A DNA stretch of 7,583 bases from Dehalococcoidia bacterium UBA2777 (GTDB lineage Bacteria; Chloroflexota; Dehalococcoidia; UBA2247; UBA2777): contig DEIJ01000116.1 in NCBI GenBank assembly GCA_002352365.1, positions 1-7,583 on the forward strand, given 5' to 3'. How positions within the stretch are numbered: position 1 is the first letter of the stretch; each line of letters begins with the position of its first letter. Positions 1 through 5,749 of this stretch are shown here, one piece after another. The notes under the pieces are model-generated. The model saw only the letters and a list, made by a program, of their open reading frames with translations. It searched no databases and was not told the origin of the DNA. The position numbers and the translations under genes were made by a program.

Positions 1-1
1 A

Positions 2-544
2 CTAGTAAAAGATGCGGCAAGGCTGCAGATTAGGGAAAAAGGTATGAAACTGTGTGCAGGGCCAGGGTGCCTAGACGAGAATGTTATCGCAATGGCTGGG
101 AAAGATGCCGAAGGATGGAACATGATTATGCCTTTCCCAACCAATACGCAGTCGGAGTTACTTGGAATGAAGATTGTTTCTGAGGCAGCCAAGAGGTATA
201 GAGGCTTAGATCCGGAACGAGTTCAGATATTCTATATTGCTTCATGGGTTGAGATGGCAGTCATGATTGAAGGCATAAGGCTGGCCATTGAAAAGGTTGG
301 ATTTGAGAATTTGACTAGACAGGCAGTAAGGGATGGTCTGGCGAGCATAAGGGACTTCGACCTAGGATTTGGATTTCCGATAAGCCTGAGCGATGATTGC
401 CCTGCCTTTGGTCGCTTCTTGCAAATAACTGAGATTCGGCAGGGTAGGGTGTGGCCTGTTACCGATTGGTTTGAGACGCTTTACGTTGTTGGGGCAGCCC
501 CAGATTCACCTTGGCACTATAGCCGAATTGAAGAAAAAGTTTAA
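2..544 (+). CDS. Branched-chain amino acid ABC transporter-type solute-binding protein, C-terminal part (5' end outside window)
   Basis: The frame is open from base 2 and ends at TAA 542-544, giving 180 residues, so the N-terminal half lies upstream of the window and the ATG at 44 is internal. Proteins of this family (periplasmic binding fold type I, LivK-like) capture amino acids or other small amides outside the membrane and hand them to an ABC permease. The visible part reads from VKDAARLQIREKG through a lobe-closing segment (GMKIVSEAAKRY, then GIRLAIEKVGFENLT, then AVRDGLASIRDFD) to the usual tail with GRVWPVTDWFE. The same blocks recur in the minus-strand gene at 6347-7518 (KDAARLEVQGKG, AIRLAIQKVGYDNLT, AVRDGFASITDYD), so the two are paralogues. 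No permease or ATPase gene is adjacent, so the substrate cannot be told. Family assignment is firm; completeness of the full gene is unknown. Confidence 0.87.
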   Translation, partial: LVKDAARLQIREKGMKLCAGPGCLDENVIAMAGKDAEGWNMIMPFPTNTQSELLGMKIVSEAAKRYRGLDPERVQIFYIASWVEMAVMIEGIRLAIEKVGFENLTRQAVRDGLASIRDFDLGFGFPISLSDDCPAFGRFLQITEIRQGRVWPVTDWFETLYVVGAAPDSPWHYSRIEEKV

Positions 545-549
545 GTGGC

Positions 550-585
550 CGAGCCCTGTAGGGAAGAGCCGACTTATCGGGCTCG
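550..585 (+). terminator. Possible stem-loop downstream of the binding-protein gene
   Basis: CGAGCCC at 550-556 is exactly complementary to GGGCTCG at 579-585, and the structure starts 5 bases after the stop codon. The loop is long (22 nt) and the nearest T run (598-601) is displaced by about 12 bases. It is at best a weak or decayed intrinsic terminator; position after the gene is the main argument. Confidence 0.28.
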
Positions 586-786
586 ATCTCGGAAGGCTTT
601 TATGAGATCAGAGGGGATTTCTTCCGTTTGACACAGTCCCTGAAGGACCCGATTTTATCGATGAGCATTATCATAGCGGCTCTACGATAGTTACTGCTAA
701 CCGCTCACCAAAGGACTGGTATCCCTTATTCCCTAACCCTGTAATAGCTGAGAGTGCTCTCGATCCCCTTATCAGCTGTTTCCCAT

Positions 787-836
787 CCCTTCGACCCTTC
801 GATAAACTCAGGGCTCAGGACAGGGTTATTACCCTG
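787..836. repeat. REP-like palindromic repeat with duplicated half-sites and adjoining hairpin
   Basis: CCCTTCGA occurs twice in tandem (787-794 and 795-802), then TAAA, then CTCAGGG and CTCAGGA (807-820). A perfect 6-bp hairpin follows directly: CAGGGT 821-826 and ACCCTG 831-836 around a 4-nt loop. From memory, sequences of the form CCTTCGA-YAAR-CTCAGG are common dispersed intergenic repeats in many environmental bacterial genomes; that resemblance is recall, not a search result. The tandem doubling on both flanks is directly visible. Confidence 0.5.
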
Positions 837-929
837 ACTGGTAAGAGCTACCGAACATTGCTTCGCCCCAGCCAATCCCTTGCCAAGGAGGTGGTCACTA
901 TGTGATACTTAGCCTGATGATGCATCCTG

Positions 930-977
930 GGGGTGTCCAATAACTTGAGAAAAGGGGTGGTCAATTAACCTGATAAA
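930..977. repeat. Two tandem 24-nt units resembling an IS21-family terminus
   Basis: Unit one (930-953) and unit two (954-977) both start GGGGTG and share the order CAAT, AAC, TGA and AAA at nearly the same spacing, allowing a one-base shift. IS21-family elements are known to carry multiple short repeats at their ends as transposase sites, and the wording here (GTCCAATAACTTGAGAAA) looks like such an end. No istA or istB coding sequence is present in the window, so it would be an orphan terminus. Assignment to IS21 is inference. Confidence 0.38.
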
Positions 978-1017
978 TGACAAAAAGAAAGCAATGGCTA
1001 CTCCAGGCCGTCAGAAG

Positions 1018-1110
1018 GGAGGATATACTATCACAGGTGAGACATTATCTTACGGTGCTGGTTTGAGAGATGTATGGCTCATGAAGACCGATTCAAATGG
1101 GAATAAGGAG
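1018..1110 (+). pseudogene. Orphan fragment of a GGYxxxG/DVWLxKTDSNGNKE repeat protein
   Basis: The frame reads GGYTITGETLSYGAG, then LRDVWLMKTDSNGNKE (residues 9-39 from the nearest ATG at 994). This is close to one unit of the repeat found in large secreted or cell-surface bacterial and archaeal proteins, where units of about 45-50 residues of the type GGYIxxGxTxSxGAGxxDVWLIKTDxNGNxxW repeat many times and form beta-propeller-like structures. Only one unit is present: the expected Trp after NKE is missing, the text upstream of GGY does not fit, and the frame runs into unrelated sequence before the stop at 1200. I read it as a relic left by rearrangement and not as a working 68-aa protein. 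The family name is from memory; the motif match is plain. Confidence 0.6.
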
Positions 1111-1263
1111 ATAATCCCCACAAGCTTTTTATCACGAGGTTTTGACAATGAGTGTCTATCAGATCATTTCCAACTTGGAGCTATCCACTCAGGTAGGTAA
1201 GCTCTTTAGTGAAGAACGGCCCAGCTCATAACATAATACCGACGGAAGCTCGAGAGGCGACAT

Positions 1264-2283
1264 TTGGCTGAGCATGACGATTTACAGAAGACGATGAGCG
1301 AGATTATGCGCTCGAAATCGAAGGGCGGTGAGTTTCGTGTAACCGAGAGATACTTCTCTAACGACGAGGGTCTCCTTTCTGTAGGGATCGCCAATATCCA
1401 CCCGATCGTGCCTGATATTGAAGCCAATAAGGCCAAGATGTTACGCTCCTTGGAGATATTCAAAGAAAAGGGGGTAACCTGGGCCATCTTTCCCGAACTC
1501 TGCCTCTCGGGATATTTTTGGGAGGACGAGAAAGAATGCAGGCGTTATATGGATCAAGCGATGATCGAGAACCATGTACACTGGGTTAACGATAACTTGA
1601 AGCCCTTGATTAACGACAAATTCAGGGCCATCGTCTTCAACAACATTAGGAAAGGCACTGGACGGAAGTATTTCAATTCATCCTACATCATCAGTGCGAC
1701 CCATGACTTCTTAGAGCCGGAAGATAGGTACGACAAGGTATTCCTTCCCCAGATTGAGCGCAAGTATACGGAAACCGGCAAGGATAACCGTCTTGTAGCC
1801 GAATGCAGGTTTGGCCAGTTTGGCTTCACAACATGTTACGACATCTGCTTCTCTCAACTGCTCTTGGAGTACTCAAAGATTGATAAGGTAGATGTAATCG
1901 TAGAAATAGCCGCATGGAGGGCAATGTCGGTTCGTGACTATCCTGGAATGAACGTGGGCACGGACACTTACTACGGTAATCTATGGGACATGCTGCTTCC
2001 TGCGGTAGCTGCGATGAACCAAGTCTGGATAATAGCCTGCAACGCGGTTGGCAGTCATGAGATTACAGGAGCACGCTTCTGGGGAGGCTCAGGATTGTGG
2101 GCCCCTTCCGGGCTGCCGCTGCTGCAAGCGTCCCACGTTAATGAGGAACTCCTTGTGATCCACAACATCGATATTTGTGGGCAGAGAAAAGCTGAGGTCG
2201 ACGATTCTAATTATGCGCTTGATTTCCACTCCATCTACCGCCGGATCCACGGCAAACGTGCCTTCACCAGAATCAGTGACTAA
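1264..2283 (+). CDS. Nitrilase-superfamily (carbon-nitrogen) hydrolase
   Basis: A 339-aa cytosolic hydrolase of the C-N hydrolase fold, which cleaves nitriles, amides or carbamoyl groups through a thioester on Cys. The triad is visible: Glu78 in FPELCLSGY, Lys158 in YDKVFLP and Cys191 in TTCYDICFSQL. Typical later blocks follow: AAWRA (216-220), the N-x-V-W-I-I-A-C-N strand around 252-260, and FWGGSGLWAPSG with the G-S and P-x-G turn. The fold begins at SVGIANIHPIV (residue 39), so the first ~38 residues are an extra N-terminal tail. The start is the TTG at 1264, because GAGAGG (1252-1257) sits 6 bases upstream; ATG 1294 or 1306 are alternatives and both keep the domain. In-frame TAA at 1234 limits any extension. 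No partner gene is adjacent, and an IS end lies 62 bp downstream, so the substrate cannot be inferred. Family near certain. Confidence 0.92.
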   Translation: MAEHDDLQKTMSEIMRSKSKGGEFRVTERYFSNDEGLLSVGIANIHPIVPDIEANKAKMLRSLEIFKEKGVTWAIFPELCLSGYFWEDEKECRRYMDQAMIENHVHWVNDNLKPLINDKFRAIVFNNIRKGTGRKYFNSSYIISATHDFLEPEDRYDKVFLPQIERKYTETGKDNRLVAECRFGQFGFTTCYDICFSQLLLEYSKIDKVDVIVEIAAWRAMSVRDYPGMNVGTDTYYGNLWDMLLPAVAAMNQVWIIACNAVGSHEITGARFWGGSGLWAPSGLPLLQASHVNEELLVIHNIDICGQRKAEVDDSNYALDFHSIYRRIHGKRAFTRISD

Positions 2284-2345
2284 ACCGACATCTTTGTTCC
2301 ACGCCGCTTCTGAGTGCAGTGAATCCCTGAGCTGGACGCTTTAGC

Positions 2346-2383
2346 TTAGCCCATGTTTGACATTTCGGGAGATAGCTCAGCTT
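2346..2383 (+). repeat. Left terminal inverted repeat of the IS1634-family element
   Basis: Bipartite end: outer block TTAGCCCATGTTTGA (2346-2360), 15 unmatched bases, inner block CTCAGCTT (2376-2383). Both blocks recur, inverted and with identical spacing, at 4314-4351. A two-part end fits one block for transposase binding and one for cleavage; that division is inference. Confidence 0.85.
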
Positions 2384-2402
2384 TAATTTAGCTTCATTCA
2401 AA

Positions 2403-2529
2403 CCCATGTTCCATTTTCGAGGTCTTGCCGTATCTGAGAATAACTGACTACACCCCGGATTTACCGCCGGCTGAGAGACAATTTCGTATCTGTCTTGAGA
2501 TGATTGTAGTCAGTAGACTGGAACATGGG
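2403..2529. repeat. Nested inverted-repeat structure inside the IS tail
   Basis: CCCATGTTCCA (2403-2413) is exactly inverted at 2519-2529 (11 bp). Inside it ACTGACTACA (2443-2452) is exactly inverted at 2505-2514 (10 bp). The outer arm shares CCCATGTT with the element's own left end (2350-2357). The spacers are unequal (29 and 4 nt), so this is not one simple hairpin. It could be a small non-autonomous insertion inside the IS, or an array of transposase-binding sites. Confidence 0.6.
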
Positions 2530-2629
2530 CTCAAAGCTGACTTTGAGACCCTCCTAGCTGGTGTATAGCTGAATAAGAGCTGTTTGCCACTACAACGGCA
2601 CCCCCTTGGAGCTACTGCTCACCGCCGGC

Positions 2630-4210
2630 CTAGCTCAAGAGTTGTACCTTAGACGGTGGACGTATCCCGAGAGCAGCAAATGCTTCCTGGGCCAAGGGTG
2701 GTAGCTGGGTTCGTGCCAAGAATACCTCCCTATCCAGTTCTACTCGCACTGCCTTCACTTGCTCTACTGCCTCTAACACATCCCGTACACTGGCCTGACA
2801 TCCATGAGCACGTAGCACTTGCTCCAGCCCTGCTTCTATTACTAGCGCTAAGAAGCATAGGGCAATGTGTCCTCTCACCCGCGGCGGTGTCCAGTGATAG
2901 CAGGGTCGTACCTCAAGCCCGCTCTTTAGCTCCCGGAAGCCCCGCTCTACTCGCCATAGCCCCTTATATGCCTGAGCAATCTCGGCCGGAGGAAGAGAGG
3001 TCGAGGTCCTCAGGAGATACTTCCCATCGTAACGCTCCTCTCCCCTAACCTGCCTCCAGTTTATCTCAGCTCGGCCCTCATCCAGTACCTTCAAGTATCG
3101 TCCATATCCCTTCTTCTTGGCTAACCCACCCAGTCCCCCTCGGGCAAGCTCAGCCTCAATTTGAGCCACAAAGGAGGCCCGCTCTTTGCGATCCCTTTCC
3201 TCTTGCTCCGGGTTATAGCACAGAATGTAGCGTTTGCCATCCTGCTCAACTTCCTTCACTTCAAGATTCGGGGCCACCTTATGATATCTCCCGCCTCGCT
3301 TGAGCACTTCATCGGCCGCCTTCCACTTCCTTAAGGGAATGCCTACAATGTAGCCTTGCCCCTCAGCTTCCAGAGCTTTGAGCAGGCCCTCCGAGAGCAC
3401 CCCACCATCAGCCACAATAATCACCTGCTCCAGGGGGAAGCGCTCCTTGACATCTTTCACTGTATGGCGAAAGGCATCGATATCAGCAGTATTCCCCGGA
3501 AAAACATAGTGGGCTACTGGGATTCCCTCTCTGGTCATCAATACCCCAATAACTAGTTGCACCAGGTCTGGCCTCTTATCTCGCCTCAAGCCCAACTTCC
3601 CCAGTCCTTGGGGCCCTTGACCCTCGAAGTCGGTGGTATCAAACAACACCAGGTCCACCTCCAGGCTGAACAAATCCTGGCTCCGCACGAAAAGGGCTTC
3701 CTCTACCGTCCGAATGTGCTCGTCCAAGAAATCCAGGGCACGGTAAAGATGGGATAGCTCCAGTTTCTCCCACTCCGGGGCATACACCCCCTCCAGCCAC
3801 CGGTAAGTGCTCAACTTGCTCCGTGGGTCTACTAGGCGGTTTGTTACCATAGCTAGCAGCCCTTCCTCTACCCCAACCTCCATCGGACTCCTTCGATAAA
3901 GTTCCCCAATCACCTCAGCTAACCCCAAATCCTGCCACAGTCGCCGCACCAGCACCACCACGCCATACTCCTTGCTCCAGATGGCTTCTAACTCGACTGC
4001 CTCCTTCCGTACCCAATCCTCCTTCGCTACCTTCACCAAGCTGGCTATCATGCGGTCAATGTTGCCTGACTCCCGAAGCTCATCCAACCTGCCCAGGGAG
4101 CATAAGCGCTCCTGGCGCACCTTCCCATCCTTGCGGTAGGTGCGGGCTAGCTCCAGGTAGGTATGCTCTCGCCCACTGGAGCTGCGAACGATACGCTGGC
4201 GAATAAACAT
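2630..4210 (-). CDS. IS1634-family DDE transposase
   Basis: A 526-aa transposase that cuts and rejoins the ends of its own element using a two-metal RNase H-like core. The N-terminal part (MFIRQRIVRSSSGREHTYLE and the following ~80 residues) is the typical IS1634 lead-in with K-VRQERLCSLGRLDEL. The acidic triad is visible: Asp191 in LFDTTDFEG, Asp268 in IIVADGGVLSEG, and Glu422 in YKGLWRVERGFRELKS, the counterpart of the Y-x2-R-x3-E-x6-K signature, followed by RPCYHWTPPRVRGHIALCFLAL. The length is full for the family and there is no frameshift or stop, so the enzyme should be functional. Start at ATG 4210 is supported by the promoter just upstream. It is the only gene of the element, and its C-terminus is followed by 284 bp of non-coding IS tail. 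The apparent reading frames on the opposite strand are shadows of it. Confidence 0.95.
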   Translation of the reverse strand: MFIRQRIVRSSSGREHTYLELARTYRKDGKVRQERLCSLGRLDELRESGNIDRMIASLVKVAKEDWVRKEAVELEAIWSKEYGVVVLVRRLWQDLGLAEVIGELYRRSPMEVGVEEGLLAMVTNRLVDPRSKLSTYRWLEGVYAPEWEKLELSHLYRALDFLDEHIRTVEEALFVRSQDLFSLEVDLVLFDTTDFEGQGPQGLGKLGLRRDKRPDLVQLVIGVLMTREGIPVAHYVFPGNTADIDAFRHTVKDVKERFPLEQVIIVADGGVLSEGLLKALEAEGQGYIVGIPLRKWKAADEVLKRGGRYHKVAPNLEVKEVEQDGKRYILCYNPEQEERDRKERASFVAQIEAELARGGLGGLAKKKGYGRYLKVLDEGRAEINWRQVRGEERYDGKYLLRTSTSLPPAEIAQAYKGLWRVERGFRELKSGLEVRPCYHWTPPRVRGHIALCFLALVIEAGLEQVLRAHGCQASVRDVLEAVEQVKAVRVELDREVFLARTQLPPLAQEAFAALGIRPPSKVQLLS

Positions 4211-4219
4211 CCCGTTGAT

Positions 4220-4246
4220 ATGATACCATATTCACACTCTTGTCAA
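4220..4246 (-). promoter_or_regulatory. Probable transposase promoter, nearly leaderless
   Basis: On the minus strand a perfect -35 TTGACA (complement of 4241-4246) is followed 15 bases later by TATCAT (complement of 4220-4225), which has TGG directly before it, an extended -10. The -10 ends 9 bases before the ATG at 4210, so the transcript would carry only a few bases of leader and no clear Shine-Dalgarno. Low expression from such a start would fit a transposase. Confidence 0.45.
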
Positions 4247-4313
4247 GGATATTTGTAGCTAGAGATTGACACTACAATCTTTGTGCTGGTGAAGCTAACA
4301 CACCCCTCCTCTG

Positions 4314-4351
4314 AAGCTGAGACCATTGAAGGGGTCTCAAACTTGGGCTAA
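4314..4351 (-). repeat. Right terminal inverted repeat of the IS1634-family element
   Basis: Read inward on the minus strand: TTAGCCCAAGTTTGA (4351-4337), 15 unmatched bases, CTCAGCTT (4321-4314). It mirrors the left end at 2346-2383. Overlapping it, TGAGACC (4318-4324) and GGTCTCA (4333-4339) can form a 7-bp hairpin with an 8-nt loop, which the left end lacks. Confidence 0.85.
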
Positions 4352-4445
4352 ATCCTAAATAATATCTACATCCAAACGATCAAAACTTTATAGGCGCTAG
4401 TTTTTGCCCGCGCTTGGTCGCAATTGTGAAGAGTGCATAGATTCT

Positions 4446-4590
4446 GGCTGCCACCCTTTTGAATCGGGGAGTAAGGGATGTAGTAGTGGGACTAAAACCC
4501 CCCTTATTCCTCTCCCTGTTTTGAGTTTTTTGATTTCGGTCATTTGAATTATTCCGAAAATAGGGTTTTCATGATTCGCTGGTGGCAGCC
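4446..4590. repeat. MITE-like 145-bp inverted-repeat element in the intergenic region 4352-4601
   Basis: GGCTGCCACC (4446-4455) is exactly inverted at 4581-4590. A second matching block, GAATC at 4461-4465 and its complement at 4573-4577, lies just inside each arm with spacers of 5 and 3 nt. The interior is AT- and homopolymer-rich and has no coding content; TTTCGG and CCGAAA inside can form a further stem. No flanking duplication is visible (AGATTCT left, GCCCATG right). The rest of 4352-4601 holds nothing else that I recognise. Confidence 0.5.
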
Positions 4591-4601
4591 GCCCATGAGG
4601 A

Positions 4602-5084
4602 CTCCATTTGTCAAGCCCCCTTATAGGCTTTTGAAACCAGGCACAAGCCTGTGCACTTTATGCGGCTGCTTGTGTTTTGGCCAGTCTCTCTTCTAAGCGG
4701 GCTTGCGAGAAGGGTTGCCCTTCTTGAAGCATTTTCCATAAGATCGCTGCCCACCGATTTGCTAGCGCCCGGTATGCCCTGGACGGCTTGTGCCCCGCTT
4801 TCATCTGTCGTGCAAAGTAGTCCTTAGCCCACCCATACCTCTTTACACTCTCTCGCGCCAGGCTTTGAAAGGCATCCCTTAGATGTTTGTTACACTGCCA
4901 ACGGAAGTACACAAAAATAGTTTTCCCACTCCTTCTGGTTACTGGCGCTGTTCCTGCATCAGCTTGTAGGTATTCTCGGCTGGGATAGCGAGAGGCATTA
5001 CTCCCCAACTCACCTATAGGGTTTGTTCAGTATCTTTCTGGGTATGTGAGGTTTCCACTCTATAAGGTTGGCTGTCAATGGAGA
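4602..5084 (-). mobile_element. Decayed IS110-family element bounded by imperfect inverted repeats
   Basis: The IS110 transposase fragment lies between two related sequences in inverted orientation. On the left CTCCATTTGTCAAGCC, CCTTATAGG and GAAACC occur within 4602-4638; the complement of 5050-5084 reads CTCCATTGACAGCC, CCTTATAG and GGAAACC with small gaps. Classical IS110 members lack terminal repeats, while the IS1111 subgroup has subterminal ones, so this would fit a member of that subgroup with most of its interior removed. Which bases are the true ends is not determined. Confidence 0.5.
4658..5020 (-). pseudogene. IS110-family transposase, C-terminal fragment
   Basis: About 120 residues of the C-terminal transposase domain survive, from GELGSNASRYPSREYLQ through ADAGTAPVTRRSGK, RWQCNKHLRDAFQSLARES and RALANRWAAILWKML to TAA at 4658-4660. 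The conserved Ser of this domain, proposed nucleophile of these RNA-guided recombinases, is Ser27 in TRRSGK when counted from the TTG at 5008. Full-length proteins are about 330-430 residues and begin with a RuvC-like DEDD domain that is absent here. Reading upstream in frame, similarity ends near 5015-5020 and a TGA follows at 5029-5027, so this is a truncation, not an alternative start. The bridge-RNA region normally next to such genes is also not intact. It cannot transpose by itself. Family assignment is confident. Confidence 0.87.
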
Positions 5085-5115
5085 CTTACTCGCCACCCCC
5101 GGAATAACCTTGCTC

Positions 5116-5676
5116 TTAGTCTTCTGCACTTACTCTTCTGGGTTTGGTATGACGTTTACCTGCCCACAAACCACTGAGGAAGCTCCGGTTCAGTAGATGC
5201 CGATTATCGGCTACAAACAAGAGATCCTTGGATACCCCGCTCTCGAAGTAGGCTACTTCAATATGCTTGCCCATGTTCTTTACAGCTTGAAGAGCATAAG
5301 CGAAATCAGAGTCACCGCTCACAAGCACTGCCACATCGTAGAAGTCACTCCAAGCAAAATATAGCAGGTCTGTAGCCAACATAATATCTATGCCCTTCTC
5401 AACAGGGGTCCCTTGTGCTACTTTGGTACTCCCTAGTCGAACCTCTAGATATGGTGTCTTGCGCAGGATATCAAGGAATTCCTGTTGTTCTCGATAGCTA
5501 TCAGGCCATTGAATTGGGTCCTGTAAGACGTTGTAGTAATATGTTCGGAACAGGGGTCTGGCACCACATATTTTACTGACAAACTCAGCAAAGTTGAGAT
5601 CGTGGCGTCTAAAGTTACCTTGTAGAGCGTGGTACAGATTGCTCCCATCTATGAAGATCGCGACTCTCTCTTCCAT
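5116..5676 (-). CDS. NYN-domain (LabA/DUF88-like) putative RNase
   Basis: A 186-aa protein made almost entirely of one NYN domain, a PIN-like fold that binds a metal with conserved Asp residues and is thought to cut RNA. Visible signatures: VAIFIDGSNLYHAL with Asp10 and Asn13; EKGIDIMLATDLL with Asp97 and Asp103; VAVLVSGDSDFAYAL with Asp122 and Asp124; then GKHIEVAYFE and ADNRHLL, all expected in this family. The start is ATG 5676 because the domain begins at residue 5 and AGGGG (complement of 5683-5687) stands at a good distance; the frame stays open further upstream to 5958, but that extension has no domain character. The basic tail (KRHTKPRR) could aid nucleic-acid binding. It stands alone between an IS110 relic and intron debris, so its target is unknown. 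A perfect -10 lies about 70 bases upstream. Confidence 0.92.
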   Translation of the reverse strand: MEERVAIFIDGSNLYHALQGNFRRHDLNFAEFVSKICGARPLFRTYYYNVLQDPIQWPDSYREQQEFLDILRKTPYLEVRLGSTKVAQGTPVEKGIDIMLATDLLYFAWSDFYDVAVLVSGDSDFAYALQAVKNMGKHIEVAYFESGVSKDLLFVADNRHLLNRSFLSGLWAGKRHTKPRRVSAED

Positions 5677-5743
5677 AATTTTCCCCTTTTGAGATTTATC
5701 AACGGCTCTCGGCGACGTTCCCAATTCTCTCCGATTTAACCTA

Positions 5744-5749
5744 ATTATA
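5744..5749 (-). promoter_or_regulatory. Candidate -10 box for the NYN gene
   Basis: The complement of 5744-5749 is a perfect TATAAT, 67 bases before the ATG at 5676. No good -35 stands 16-18 bases further upstream, so the promoter is plausible but unproven. The implied leader is about 60 nt. Confidence 0.38.

Larger units (their letters stand above)
545..1017. other. Non-coding, repeat-bearing region
   Basis: No reading frame in this stretch looks like a conserved protein on either strand. It holds the stem-loop after the binding-protein gene, the REP-like palindrome at 787-836, a Shine-Dalgarno-like AAGGAGGTGG (885-894) followed by an ATG with an immediate TGA (900-905), and the tandem IS-end-like units at 930-977. 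The mixture suggests successive insertions and deletions rather than one regulatory region. Confidence 0.6.
2346..4351 (-). mobile_element. Complete IS1634-family insertion sequence, 2006 bp
   Basis: The element carries one intact DDE transposase on the minus strand between matched inverted ends. The outermost 15 bases agree at 14 (TTAGCCCATGTTTGA on the left, TTAGCCCAAGTTTGA read inward from the right). At the same offset of 30 bases both ends carry CTCAGCTT. Length fits the family, whose members are about 1.5-2 kb with one transposase of about 500-600 residues. I see no target-site duplication: left flank TTTAGC, right flank ATCCTA. The tail behind the transposase stop is unusually long (284 bp) and holds further copies of the end motif. 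An intact frame and clean ends suggest a recent or still active insertion, while the lack of a duplication leaves room for later rearrangement. Confidence 0.87.

Noticed and set aside
977..1066. A 29-codon frame MTKRKQWLLQAV... following the tandem units
   Set aside because: It overlaps the strongly conserved GGY/DVWLMKTDSNGNKE fragment in another frame and ends inside it; only the latter has clear protein character.
2656..3757. Plus-strand frames of 66-130 codons opposite the transposase
   Set aside because: They are antisense shadows of the intact transposase, with composition dictated by it.
2543..4341. TTTGAGACCC at 2543 and its complement near 4332-4341 as alternative IS ends
   Set aside because: A 10-bp match only; the bipartite ends at 2346-2383 and 4314-4351 match over two blocks with identical spacing.
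723..4510. CCCTTATTCC shared at 723-732 and 4501-4510
   Set aside because: Ten bases of low complexity without further similarity around them; likely chance.
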